DNA of 64,000 bases from contig DACV01000007.1 of NCBI GenBank assembly GCA_002494885.1, positions 216,628 to 280,627 of the forward strand. The letters run 5' to 3'. Source of the stretch: Methanobacterium sp. UBA44 (GTDB lineage: Archaea > Methanobacteriota > Methanobacteria > Methanobacteriales > Methanobacteriaceae). Both the position numbers and the translations under genes were made by a program. Of the stretch, positions 1 through 8,722 are shown in pieces. Position 1 is the first letter of the stretch. The number at the start of each line of letters is the position of its first letter. The notes below the pieces were generated by a model. The model was given only the letters and a program-made list of their open reading frames with translations, did not search any database and was not told the origin of the DNA.

Positions 1-1889
1 ATTTTAACACCTTTATCATAGGTCGAACTTATACCTTTTGTAAGTGAAGCTGCCAGTGCAACTATTTGTGCATTGTCTGATTGACAGTTTTGGCTTGGGT
101 TCAAATATTTTTGAAGATCTGATGATGTGGAAGTTTCCTTCCATGCGTTCATTGTTACATAGCTTGGTAATCGGTTATTACTATTGTAAAAGTTCAGTAT
201 CTTACTGTACATATAAATGGCTGTTTCATATCCAATATTTCCTAAAGAACTTGATGCATGATTTGGTGCAGCACCATTTGAGTCCATATAAGACTTAATT
301 CTTAGAGCAATATTTAGATATTCTGTCCTGTTAACATTGCCTTTTAAAATGCTTTCAGTTAAATCTGAAGGTGAATCAATGTTTTTTAGCGTTAATGGTG
401 TTTTAATACCGCTGTTCAGCTGTGATACACCTGAGGTCATCAACCTTAACATTTCAGGCATTGAAATTTGTTTTGTACCAATTGTAACATAATTTGGAAG
501 TCTGTGATTTGTTTCAATGAAAGATTTGATACTTGTTGCAGCACATTGAATTTGGCTTAATGTGAATGTAACTGTAGTTTCACCTGGATTTTTGAAGAAA
601 TCATCCTCAATCAATCCATATCTGAATAATACATATCCAGATGAATTGTTATTTACTGCTGCTTCTATATCATTTCTTAACTCATCTGCTGGTATTTGAG
701 TTAGATTACCATCAGAACCATAGGTTTGAAGACCAGCAAGCACTGGTTTCCCCCCAGAATGTTCTACAATCCATTTTGTAGTTGTACCGATCCAGGTTGA
801 GTTCTTTCCATAATTTCCCTTGTAGATCATTGGTACAAGGAAATCAAGATATGGTGCAAGCTTTGTGTAATCCTGCCCATAGTATTTTGCATTAGTGGCA
901 CATTCAGGCATTAAAGCGGCAGAAACTGCTACTTTTGATTTAATTCCCTTTACTGTACCTGTTACATTAGATACGAATGATGTAATTGCTTCTGTTCCTC
1001 CTGGATTTAAGTAGGCCGCATTAGTGCCTGATCCAGAATATCGAATGTAATCAAGATGGATTCCATCAATATTATAATTTTTTACAATATCTGTAATTGA
1101 TTTTATCAATCCATCGGCATATGTTGTACTTTGACCAGAACGTGTTTCAGTTCTGTAAAGGGTTTTATATGTCCATTTATATTTCCACTTATACTTCCAT
1201 TTGTATTTCCATTTACCTTTGGATTTAAACCAGTGTTTATACCAGGATTTGTACTTGGTCTGGCTTTTTACAGCATATGGAACTTTTACAGTATAGTTGA
1301 ATTTTCCCTGTGGATCTATCCATTTGTCATTAGCATCTTTAAAGCATGTTATCCATGCATGTACCCGTACATTGGTATTGGTGCTTTGTAGTTTATCTAA
1401 AAGTGCTTTTAGCACCTTTTGATAGGTTGGTGTCGTTAGTATATTAGCTTTAATGAATATATCAGTAATCCCTGCTTTTTTGATTTCATCTATATTTAAT
1501 TTGCTCACATCTTCGGCTTTTAGCCAGATTCCGCGAACATTATTATATATTTCATCTCCTGCGGCGTCGGTAGAATCTTGAACGTTAGTTAAATTAGTGT
1601 TATTAAGTGCAGTATTCGTTTCATGACTTGAGTTTGATGTATTCCCTGTAGATTGGAGATTCATTACTGTTAAGTTTTTTACAGGTTTTGTTGTGTTGTT
1701 TTCCACAACACCTGTAGTATTTTGAATATTCTCATTATTTTGAGTTTCTAATTGGCTTTTTTGAACTATATTTGAATTTATGTCTATTTCTGGAATCTGT
1801 GAATTTTCTGTGGCGGCATATATATTAGTTACGTTAAGCAATGCTCCTCCTAATAGTAGAAGCATTACAAGCAACAAAAGTCGCTTCAT
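1..1889 (-). CDS. Secreted glycoside-hydrolase-like protein with pseudomurein-binding repeats (3' end beyond window)
   Basis: Translating the minus strand from ATG at 1889 gives an open frame that leaves the window at base 1, about 629 codons. GGGAGG stands upstream of the start. Residues 1-25 form a signal peptide, followed by an Asn/Thr-rich linker with many N-glycosylation sequons. Residues about 117-430 resemble the TIM-barrel putative glycoside hydrolase family (GIWLK early, GIHLDYIRYSG near 275-285). Residues about 216-241 are a Lys/Trp/Tyr alternation (KWKYKWKYKW type). Two pseudomurein-binding-like repeats follow (about 437-490 and 520-590, each with an LPxYVT motif). The last visible stretch (NPSQNCQ) resembles the entry to the transglutaminase-like/C71 peptidase domain of such proteins. 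An extracellular wall-bound role is inferred; the catalytic C-terminus is not visible. Confidence 0.82.
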   Translation of the reverse strand, partial: MKRLLLLVMLLLLGGALLNVTNIYAATENSQIPEIDINSNIVQKSQLETQNNENIQNTTGVVENNTTKPVKNLTVMNLQSTGNTSNSSHETNTALNNTNLTNVQDSTDAAGDEIYNNVRGIWLKAEDVSKLNIDEIKKAGITDIFIKANILTTPTYQKVLKALLDKLQSTNTNVRVHAWITCFKDANDKWIDPQGKFNYTVKVPYAVKSQTKYKSWYKHWFKSKGKWKYKWKYKWKYKWTYKTLYRTETRSGQSTTYADGLIKSITDIVKNYNIDGIHLDYIRYSGSGTNAAYLNPGGTEAITSFVSNVTGTVKGIKSKVAVSAALMPECATNAKYYGQDYTKLAPYLDFLVPMIYKGNYGKNSTWIGTTTKWIVEHSGGKPVLAGLQTYGSDGNLTQIPADELRNDIEAAVNNNSSGYVLFRYGLIEDDFFKNPGETTVTFTLSQIQCAATSIKSFIETNHRLPNYVTIGTKQISMPEMLRLMTSGVSQLNSGIKTPLTLKNIDSPSDLTESILKGNVNRTEYLNIALRIKSYMDSNGAAPNHASSSLGNIGYETAIYMYSKILNFYNSNNRLPSYVTMNAWKETSTSSDLQKYLNPSQNCQSDNAQIVALAASLTKGISSTYDKGVK

Positions 1890-2255
1890 TAATATAGCCT
1901 CCCAGTTTTTCCAGATGTCAGTTACACCGATTTGGAGTTAATGACATTAAAAGATCGTTGTTAGAGACATATAAATCTTTTGATTTAATTTTCCTAAAAA
2001 GAGCTATTAAGGATTCTTTTTTTATTTAAAGCGTTATAAAGACTGTTTAAAAATAATTTATTCAGTTTATTATGATTTTTAAATTAGATTATTCCATTAC
2101 AAAAGACACTTTAATTAAAATATTCATTAATTAATCTTCAATTGGCTTTTTATTACTTAATATATAAAATTTAATAAAAAAAATTCTCTCAAATTCATAC
2201 GAGTTTGAGTTTTTGGATTTTACTGTACCTTCCTACTCCTATGTTCATTTCAACT

Positions 2256-2427
2256 TCAGGCAGGCCAATCATGCACATAATCTTTTATACCGTATCTGAA
2301 AAGCGCAAATCCATCTGCACCACTTATTTTTTGCTACCAGTACATCTGCGTCAGGTTCACTGTTTGATAAAACTCTGACATTACTATCTGACCAGTAGGT
2401 TGTTAACCCAGCCTTTATAAATTGCAT
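2256..2427 (-). pseudogene. Frameshifted remnant of a glycoside-hydrolase-like surface protein
   Basis: On the minus strand the bases from 2427 down to about 2310 encode AGLTTYWSDSNVRV. After a one-base frame change near 2325 the reading continues as ISGADGFALFRYGIKDYV and stops at 2256. This matches, in order, the GLQTYGSDGNLT and SSGYVLFRYGL segment of the neighbouring surface protein (its residues about 385-430). It is too short and shifted to be functional. It looks like the end of a decayed tandem paralogue. The rest of the 1890-2547 spacer is AT-rich with no other recognisable content. Confidence 0.7.
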
Positions 2428-2547
2428 ATTTCAAAATATTAATAAAATAAATAGTTTACCCTAATAAAAACTCATAAAGCTCGAATCATACATTTACTTC
2501 TCTAAAATCCTAACTTTTATATTTTATTAAGTTCATATTTAATAAAC

Positions 2548-3603
2548 ATGGAAATAGAGAATCTAAAAAAGGCGGTTAATATCCTGCAGAACAGTAAGTA
2601 CTTTTCTGCATTTATTCCCGAAGTTAGAAGTAATATAGTAATGGCGAAGAAGGATGCGGAAGAAATTAATGATGTTGCAGGAATTCCTGGACGTATAACA
2701 GCAGTTCATGATAAACCAAGGGTTTTTACTGAACCTGAATTTGGAGCATCATCTCATATGGCCAGATTTGTCTTAAATATCATGAAACATGACCCTTCTA
2801 AACGGAGCGTTATGAACATTAAATTTGATGAAAAAATAATCAACATATGTGAAAAATTAGGGCTGAAGGTTTCATATTATGATAGAAATGGGGAACCAGA
2901 AGAAGTTAAAAATGTTGAAGGCGGAACAATTCCATGGGGAGTTGAAATTGCAATTAAAAAAGTTGGAGAAGTCCCTGATGTAATATATCATCAAGGAGCG
3001 TGGGGTAAAGAGCCTTCAATAGTCTTAATTGGTACCGATGCAATTGATGTTGCAAAAATGGCAATTTGTATTTCAAAGCTTTTTAACACCATTAAAGGGC
3101 CTGAAGTTCTATTTGCTCCCCAAATAGAAAAATCTATTCCGAAAAAACCCGAAATATCATGCGTATTTTGTGCAATGGCAAATGGTGAACCAGAACCCTC
3201 AAAAAACATCCTTTACAATGATGGAGAAAATATGGTGGTTCTTAATATTAATCCTTACACAAAAGGCCATCTTTTAGTTGTTCCAACAAAACATTACACT
3301 GATTTAACTGAATTAGATTCAAATGCGCTTAAAAATTTATTTAAAACTGTACAGAATTCACTTATCCTTATAAGAGAAGTTATAAGACCAGATGGTGTGA
3401 ATATCGGCCTTAATCTTGGCGAGGCCGCAGGACAGCACATTGAACATACTCATATTCATTTAGTGCCCAGATTTAACATTGAAACTACTTTTATAGGTGC
3501 TACAACAAATACAAGAATCATTAGAGAAAATTTAGATGATACTTATGCACAATACATTGCAAAAATCGAGATTCTGGATAATATACAGGTTTTAAGATTT
3601 TGA
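2548..3603 (+). CDS. ThiN (thiamine-phosphate synthase) domain fused to a HIT-family hydrolase
   Basis: Residues about 5-190 match the archaeal ThiN domain, including the ARFVLNI segment and the PDVIYHQGAWGKEP loop. ThiN joins the pyrimidine and thiazole phosphates of thiamine and is normally fused to ThiD or to a helix-turn-helix. Residues about 203-345 are a complete HIT domain: CVFC near 204, NINPYTKGHLLVVP, and the histidine triad HTHIHLVP near 305. HIT proteins are nucleotidyl hydrolases or transferases. Both halves keep their signature residues, so both may be active. The fusion could couple thiamine-phosphate synthesis to clearing a nucleotidylated by-product; that is inference. Confidence 0.82.
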   Translation: MEIENLKKAVNILQNSKYFSAFIPEVRSNIVMAKKDAEEINDVAGIPGRITAVHDKPRVFTEPEFGASSHMARFVLNIMKHDPSKRSVMNIKFDEKIINICEKLGLKVSYYDRNGEPEEVKNVEGGTIPWGVEIAIKKVGEVPDVIYHQGAWGKEPSIVLIGTDAIDVAKMAICISKLFNTIKGPEVLFAPQIEKSIPKKPEISCVFCAMANGEPEPSKNILYNDGENMVVLNINPYTKGHLLVVPTKHYTDLTELDSNALKNLFKTVQNSLILIREVIRPDGVNIGLNLGEAAGQHIEHTHIHLVPRFNIETTFIGATTNTRIIRENLDDTYAQYIAKIEILDNIQVLRF

Positions 3604-3604
3604 G

Positions 3605-3690
3605 GTTAAGGAAAATCTGTCGAAAATCTTCGATTTTCATGCAGCGAAATAAAATCTCGCATCCTTTGATTTTCCGAACCCAAAAAGTTT
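3605..3690. repeat. Short-hairpin array A
   Basis: Between the ThiN-HIT gene and the SIS gene lies GAAAATC-TTC-GATTTTC, then the linker ATGCAGC, then an imperfect GCGAAAT/ATCTCGC hairpin and further half-units (TTTGATTTTCCG, CAAAAAGTTTTTG). The layout is the same as in the arrays near 20350, 22840, 27230 and 51750-52270. Confidence 0.6.
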
Positions 3691-3700
3691 TTGAGGGAAA

Positions 3701-4714
3701 ATGATGAAATATAAAATGTATGATGAAATTTTAGAGCAACCAAAATCCATAAAAGATACATTAAAGGAAGAAAAATCCCACATGAAGGAAATTGCACAAA
3801 AATTTGAGGAATTTGAAAAAATTTATCTTTTAGGATGTGGTAGTTCCCTTTCAACATGTTATTCCGCTAAAAGCGCCCTTGATTTTATATCAGACAGAAA
3901 TATAGATGTTTATACCGGATATGAGTTTTTTTATAATAAGGAGATTGAAAATAAAAATGCAGGAGCCCTTTTAGCATCTCAGTCAGGAGAAACTGCAGAT
4001 ACAGTTGCAGCTTTAAGAGCAGCACATGAAAAGGACATATACACAGTATCCATAACCAATGAAGGGCAATGTACAATGATAAAAGAGGCAGATGATACTG
4101 TAGTTACAAGAGGTGGGACAGAAAAAGCAATTCTTGGGACCAAGACATATATGACACAGCTTATGAGCCTTTATGAAATTTTATTCAGCATGAATGGATA
4201 TGAAGAGACTATTAAAAAAGAAATTCTAAAAAACATTGAAAATCTTCCATCAAATACAAAAAATTTAATTAGAAAAACAGAGGCCGAAAACAGAGAACTT
4301 GCCATAAAATTCAAGGATGATCAAATATTTTACTGTATGGGAAGCGGACCTAATTATGGACTGGCATATAAGCTTGCAATGACCATGTTCATGGAAGGAG
4401 CTTTAAAACATGCCTGTCCTTTATATTCTGGAGAATTTAGACATGGATTAATTGAAAGGGCAGAAAAAGATATTCCAGTAGTATTTTTAAATGCTGATTA
4501 TCCAGGAGATGAGATGACCAGAAGATCTATTGAATTCTGTGAAAAATTACAGACTAAATCTCTTATTTATAATATGCGAGATTATTCTGATATGAACCCC
4601 TTAATGTCTCCCTTTGCACTTGTAATTCCACTTGAATGGTTTATTTATTATCTTGCACACTTCAATTGTGAAGATCCTGGGGCTACAAGGCATATTGGAA
4701 AGGTAAGGTATTGA
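3701..4714 (+). CDS. SIS-domain sugar-phosphate isomerase/deglycase (GlmS isomerase-half homologue)
   Basis: The 337-residue protein carries two SIS domains: IYLLGCGSSLSTCYSAKSA at about 44-62 and FYCMGSGPNYGLAYKLA at about 208-224, followed by the GEFRHG segment of the GlmS active site. The N-terminal glutaminase domain of full GlmS is absent, so any reaction would use free ammonia or run as a deglycase (FrlB/AgaS type). GAGGG stands just before the ATG-ATG pair at 3701/3704. Likely role: interconversion of hexose-phosphate and amino-sugar-phosphate. Exact substrate is not visible. Confidence 0.8.
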   Translation: MMKYKMYDEILEQPKSIKDTLKEEKSHMKEIAQKFEEFEKIYLLGCGSSLSTCYSAKSALDFISDRNIDVYTGYEFFYNKEIENKNAGALLASQSGETADTVAALRAAHEKDIYTVSITNEGQCTMIKEADDTVVTRGGTEKAILGTKTYMTQLMSLYEILFSMNGYEETIKKEILKNIENLPSNTKNLIRKTEAENRELAIKFKDDQIFYCMGSGPNYGLAYKLAMTMFMEGALKHACPLYSGEFRHGLIERAEKDIPVVFLNADYPGDEMTRRSIEFCEKLQTKSLIYNMRDYSDMNPLMSPFALVIPLEWFIYYLAHFNCEDPGATRHIGKVRY

Positions 4715-4744
4715 AAAAAAGTCCAATCAACTAAAAAATTATAT

Positions 4745-5167
4745 TTAATTATCTGGAACTTCATATCTTATTTTTTTAACTTTTTTAGGCATTGTAACAG
4801 TTAATATACCATTTTCATAGTCTGCAGATGATTCTTCCACAACAATCAACTTGGGAAGATTTATCTCTTTCTTTAATTTAGACTTCATTATCCCATTTTT
4901 ATCTATTCCTGCTCTAATTTCAAGTTTTTTTTCTGTTAAATCAATGATTATATATTCTTTTGGTACTCCTGGAATGTTTATATGGGTTATTAAATCCTTA
5001 GAGGTTTCAATTAATTCTTCGTTAGGGTTATTTGAATAATTATCAATTTTCCTCTCCAGTTCGCGGAATAAACCTTTACCTACATTTTTAATAACATCAA
5101 CAGCAAAATCAACAGCAACATAAATTATTCTTTCATGGTCTAATTTTCTTCTGGGCTTTTTATTCAT
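4745..5167 (-). CDS. Hsp20/alpha-crystallin family small heat shock protein
   Basis: The alpha-crystallin domain covers about residues 55-138 of 140: INIPGVPKEYIIIDLTEKKLEI, then ENGILTVTMPKK, the standard GILTV signature. The start is set at the ATG at 5167 because AAGGAG lies seven bases upstream; a longer frame to 5203 lacks a ribosome binding site. It acts as an ATP-independent holdase. A second Hsp20 gene follows upstream in the same direction at 5276-5833. Confidence 0.88.
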   Translation of the reverse strand: MNKKPRRKLDHERIIYVAVDFAVDVIKNVGKGLFRELERKIDNYSNNPNEELIETSKDLITHINIPGVPKEYIIIDLTEKKLEIRAGIDKNGIMKSKLKKEINLPKLIVVEESSADYENGILTVTMPKKVKKIRYEVPDN

Positions 5168-5275
5168 ATTTTTCTCCTTATTATGCAGAATATGATTTAA
5201 CAAAATAAGTAAAAATAGGTAATTTGTTATTTAAAATAAAGGAATAAAAAAAATATTAAAAAATTTAGAATATTT

Positions 5276-5833
5276 CTATTCTACTGATAATGTGTGTCTT
5301 CTTTTTTCTTCTTTTGGAATAATAACTGTCAAAACTCCATTGTCAAATTTGGCACTTGCTTCATCAATTTTAACCATTTTAGGTAAACTAACGGTTCTTT
5401 TAGATTCTCCATATCTTCTCTCTTTTTTAATGAAATTATCGCTTTTAAACTCGGATTCATCTTCGAATATAGCCATTATCTCCAGTGAATCTTCAGTCAG
5501 GTCAATTACAATATCTTCTTTTTTAACACCGGGGAGATCTGTCTTTACTATTATATCATTTTCGGTTTCTACTACATCCATTGCCAGTTTAGCTGATGAA
5601 GCTGTGTATTCAGACATTGCCTTCTCAAAATCGCCTTGTTTGTCACGAAATGTGCTTATCATATCTTCAAATATCTTTTGCGCTGTATTTCTACCTTTTT
5701 CTAACCTTTTTTCTACAGGGGCTGTTTCAGCGGCAGTTTCTTCTGTTTCAACCAGAACTTCTTCTCCTTCCATTTCTCTGCCTTTTTCCATTTCTAACTC
5801 TTTTTTAGTTTTAATTTCCTTTTTTTCTTCCAT
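5276..5833 (-). CDS. Hsp20/alpha-crystallin family small heat shock protein
   Basis: A Glu/Lys-rich N-terminal extension (residues 1-40) precedes a helical segment and the alpha-crystallin domain at about 90-183 (VKTDLPGVKKEDIVIDLTED, NGVLTVIIPKEE). GGAGG lies six bases before ATG 5833, which fixes the start; the TTG one codon earlier is too close. The charged extension differs from the neighbouring 140-residue Hsp20, so the pair may make distinct oligomers. Cytosolic chaperone. Confidence 0.9.
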   Translation of the reverse strand: MEEKKEIKTKKELEMEKGREMEGEEVLVETEETAAETAPVEKRLEKGRNTAQKIFEDMISTFRDKQGDFEKAMSEYTASSAKLAMDVVETENDIIVKTDLPGVKKEDIVIDLTEDSLEIMAIFEDESEFKSDNFIKKERRYGESKRTVSLPKMVKIDEASAKFDNGVLTVIIPKEEKRRHTLSVE

Positions 5834-5866
5834 CAAATTCCTCCAAATATTTCATATTTAGGGTTC

Positions 5867-5888
5867 CAAAAATCATTTATGATTTTTG
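5867..5888. terminator. Perfect hairpin over the NOG1 stop codon
   Basis: CAAAAATCAT and ATGATTTTTG form a perfect 10-bp stem with a TT loop. It includes the last codons and stop of the NOG1 gene (stop at 5873). It has the same AAAATC/GATTTT core as the hairpin arrays and may act as a 3'-end structure. Confidence 0.5.
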
Positions 5889-6859
5889 ATAACCTCCAGT
5901 TTCTTAATTATTAATTCCACACCAGAACCTTTTGAAGCTGAAATCATCAGATACTCATCCAGTTTACTATTATATTTCTCTAAATACTTATTATTTTCTA
6001 CCAAATCCATCTTGTTAAATACACTTATTATGGGCGTATCAAAAACATGTTCTATTTCATCATAAAGTCTCATCTGTGCATCAAGGGGATAGCCAGAAGT
6101 TTCAGAGGCATCAAATATATACAAAATAACATCAGCTAAGTGCTCTAGAGCTACCATTGCCCTGAGTTCGATATTATTCATGTCTCTTACAGGCCTATCA
6201 AGGAGACCCGGAGTATCAATTATCTGGTATTTTTTCCATTTTTTCTCAAAATGACCTATTTGAATTCCATGGGTTGTAAAAGGATAATCTGCAACTTTAG
6301 GTTCAGCTGGAGTAATCTGGCGAAGAAGTGTGGATTTTCCCACATTTGGAAAGCCTGCTATGACCACTGTGGTAGCTTCAAAGTCAATTGTGGGCATGTT
6401 CCGAAGTTTTCCCTTCACATAATTCAAAAAATCGAGTTCGTCTTCAATCTGACGTACTACTGAAGATATCCTACCGAATGCTGCTTTTCTCACATTCGCT
6501 GCATTTTCTGGTCTTGATCTCCTAACTTTAAACACATATTCGTTCTCAAACTTAGAAATAACCCCTACAGCCCAGTTTAAAGCTCCAAGGGATTTTTTAA
6601 GCTGATCTACTCCTACCATAACGTCTATATAGTCCTGATAAAACATGTGCATGCTTTCCACCTGGGGAGTTTTGTCCAGTAAGTTATTCAGAGTATCTTT
6701 TGTAACCTGGCAAGCTGTTTTTATCCTCGCCTCTTCAGTTTTTTTGGCTTTTAGATGTCGGGGAATTTTCGACGTTCTTACTTTATTCGCTGCCTTCTTT
6801 GCCCTGCTGAAGCTTTTATCTAAAATTTCATCAGGTGTTGGTACTGTTGGTATAAACAT
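5873..6859 (-). CDS. NOG1-family GTP-binding protein
   Basis: The N-terminal 150 residues are the helical NOG1 domain. The G domain follows: G1 GFPNVGKST (about 168-176), PFTTHGIQIG, G3 DTPGLLD (about 217), G4 NKMD (about 285), and G5 SASKG. Homologues (eukaryotic Nog1, OBG group) assist large ribosomal subunit assembly. Length 328 is typical of archaeal forms, which lack the long eukaryotic C-terminus. The start is the only good ATG. Confidence 0.92.
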   Translation of the reverse strand: MFIPTVPTPDEILDKSFSRAKKAANKVRTSKIPRHLKAKKTEEARIKTACQVTKDTLNNLLDKTPQVESMHMFYQDYIDVMVGVDQLKKSLGALNWAVGVISKFENEYVFKVRRSRPENAANVRKAAFGRISSVVRQIEDELDFLNYVKGKLRNMPTIDFEATTVVIAGFPNVGKSTLLRQITPAEPKVADYPFTTHGIQIGHFEKKWKKYQIIDTPGLLDRPVRDMNNIELRAMVALEHLADVILYIFDASETSGYPLDAQMRLYDEIEHVFDTPIISVFNKMDLVENNKYLEKYNSKLDEYLMISASKGSGVELIIKKLEVIKNHK

Positions 6860-7128
6860 TTGATCACTATCCTAAATATCATTAAAAATTAATTCATTTT
6901 TTTAAGAATATTATAAATTATGTAATTATTATTAGATTTAAAGGCTAAAAATTTAGTTAAACAGTAAATAACAATCAAATTCGAGAATTTAATTTCTCAA
7001 AACTTTGTTAATATTTATTTAAACAGATATATCTTTTTATGCTAAATATGGTTAAAAAGTAATTATATAGTTGTTCATAATTAGGTTATTATACAACTTA
7101 GAAATTAGAAACAGATAAAATTATTTCA

Positions 7129-7371
7129 TTAATTTGTTTCATTATCTACAAGATATATTCTCATACCGCCCTCTTCTACATGGCGTACTTTTTCTTCATT
7201 ATTTGGATAGGTTAAATTCTCATTACTTGAAGAATTATTCTCTTTTGCAGTAATATTTGTGTAATTGGTTGTATTTTGCAACTGATTAGAAGTGGACAAT
7301 GCTTCATTTACAGCAAAACTTCCAAAGGCGATTACAAGCAGCACTAAAGCCATCGTAAATTTCTTTTGCAT
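7129..7371 (-). CDS. Small secreted or membrane-anchored protein
   Basis: The 80-residue product begins with a Lys-containing hydrophobic segment (residues 5-22) that looks like a signal peptide or anchor. An Asn/Thr/Ser-rich stretch with several N-glycosylation sequons follows, ending in EEGGMRIYLVDNETN. No family was recognised. GGTG precedes the ATG. It stands alone between NOG1 and the hemerythrin gene. Its composition fits an exported surface peptide. Confidence 0.55.
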   Translation of the reverse strand: MQKKFTMALVLLVIAFGSFAVNEALSTSNQLQNTTNYTNITAKENNSSSNENLTYPNNEEKVRHVEEGGMRIYLVDNETN

Positions 7372-7687
7372 AATTACACCATTTACTGTATATTCTACTT
7401 CTCATATTTATAATATACACATAAAATTATTGATAGTTCTGGATATAAATTATTTATCATGTATTATGATGTAAATAAGGCCAATATCTCACTATTTTCT
7501 TTTAATCCTATTTATTTAGTTTTCTATTTATTTGATTAGAGTTTGATAATAAAGAACTACTCTATTTATTTTTAATGAGTTTTTAAAAGTTTTATTTAAA
7601 TACTGATACTAATTATAATAATTATTTCATAATATTTATTAATTCTTATTAACATAAATTGTAAATAGAATAAATGGAGGGCTGAAC
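7372..7687. promoter_or_regulatory. AT-rich divergent spacer with TATA-like box
   Basis: This 316-base spacer separates the divergent small secreted protein and hemerythrin genes. TTTAAATA at 7595-7602 is a candidate TATA box for the hemerythrin gene, which would give a leader of about 60 bases. GGAGGG at 7677-7682 is its ribosome binding site. Nothing else stands out. Confidence 0.4.
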
Positions 7688-8107
7688 TTGTCAAAAGGAG
7701 ATATTTATAAAATTTTAAAAGATGAACATGATAACGTTAAAGAATTATTTAAAGAAACAATCGAAACAGGAAATACTTCTAAATTCCCAGAAATAAAAAA
7801 ACAATTAGAAGTGCATATGGCTAACGAAGAAAGTTTCCTTTATCCACCAATGGAATTTGTAGATGAAGAAATGATTAAAAAAAATAAATATGAACACGAA
7901 CTTGCCTGGAATAAGCTTTTATATTTAGATAATGCCCAAAGTGATAAAGACTGGATGGAAAACATGAAGGAACTTAATAATTTAATTATTAAACATGTTG
8001 AACGCGAGGAAAAGGAGCTTTTCCCAAAAGCATCAGAAACTCTAAGTGAAGAAGCAGAAGAAGACATTATAAAATTAATGGAAGAAGAAAAATCCACAAG
8101 AATGTAA
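7688..8107 (+). CDS. Hemerythrin HHE-domain protein
   Basis: TTG start with GGAGGG upstream. The 139-residue helical protein has the spaced metal ligands of the HHE domain: DEHDNVKELF near 13-21, HMANEESFLYPP near 43, EHELAW near 69, and KHVEREEKELFP near 107. These proteins hold a non-heme di-iron site and bind O2, NO or iron. In an anaerobe it probably works in oxygen scavenging or sensing. Confidence 0.85.
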   Translation: MSKGDIYKILKDEHDNVKELFKETIETGNTSKFPEIKKQLEVHMANEESFLYPPMEFVDEEMIKKNKYEHELAWNKLLYLDNAQSDKDWMENMKELNNLIIKHVEREEKELFPKASETLSEEAEEDIIKLMEEEKSTRM

Positions 8108-8115
8108 AGAAAAAT

Positions 8116-8149
8116 CAGAAATTTTACATTCATTAATGGAAAATTTCTG
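8116..8149. terminator. Bidirectional hairpin between convergent genes
   Basis: CAGAAATTTT and AAAATTTCTG form a perfect 10-bp stem around a 14-base loop. It lies between the hemerythrin stop (8107) and the convergent AMMECR1 gene and overlaps the latter's last codons. A terminator for both strands is the simplest reading. Confidence 0.5.
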
Positions 8150-8690
8150 TATTAAATTTATATATTTTTACGTCTTTAAATAGCCAGCAGTCTGCTGTGA
8201 GTCCTGCTTTAACACATGTATTGTATAGAAACTCTTCCACATTCCAGCCCAATTCTACAGCAACTTGAGGAAGTAATAAACCTCTATAAGGGCCTCTTTC
8301 AATAATAAGCCCATCTTTCCCTATTTCAATTTTATCCATGTATTCCTCAGGTTTTTCTACTTCTATTAGTTCAGGTTTTGTTAAAACACTTACTTCAACT
8401 TCAAGATCATCAAGTTCACTGGAATTTACTGGAGAAAAACGAGGATCATTTACAGCAGCAGAAATTGCAACTTCAATAACAGAATTTACAAGTGGTTTTA
8501 TTGGTTCGGGATATCCAATACATCCTCTAAGCAAACCATCTTTATTGAGTGTTACAAATGCCCCCATAACCCCTTTCAGAGTATCTGGAGTATCATCAGG
8601 TACATTTATAATTTTCCTATCCTTAACATAGGTCACTATAGCTTCTTTTGCAAGTTTTACCAAAAATTTACCTTCTTCTTCCGATATCAT
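8133..8690 (-). CDS. AMMECR1-domain protein
   Basis: The 185-residue protein spans the whole AMMECR1 domain with the hallmark LRGCIGYPEP near 56 and the RGLLLPQVAVE and WNVEEFLYNTCVKAG segments. GGGGGT lies six bases before the ATG. The family is universal in archaea; it is often found near radical SAM AmmeMemoRadiSam genes, but none is adjacent here. Biochemical function is not established. Confidence 0.92.
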   Translation of the reverse strand: MISEEEGKFLVKLAKEAIVTYVKDRKIINVPDDTPDTLKGVMGAFVTLNKDGLLRGCIGYPEPIKPLVNSVIEVAISAAVNDPRFSPVNSSELDDLEVEVSVLTKPELIEVEKPEEYMDKIEIGKDGLIIERGPYRGLLLPQVAVELGWNVEEFLYNTCVKAGLTADCWLFKDVKIYKFNTEIFH

Positions 8691-8722
8691 TAATTTACCC
8701 CCTTTTAATTAGATTTAAGGAT

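Noticed and set aside
1131..1391. An 86-codon plus-strand frame rich in Phe/Pro
   Set aside because: It is the complement of the Lys/Trp repeat of the truncated surface protein.
5292..5861. A 189-codon plus-strand frame opposite the larger Hsp20 gene
   Set aside because: It mirrors a strong Hsp20 domain, is Ser/Leu-rich nonsense, and has no family match; shadow frame.
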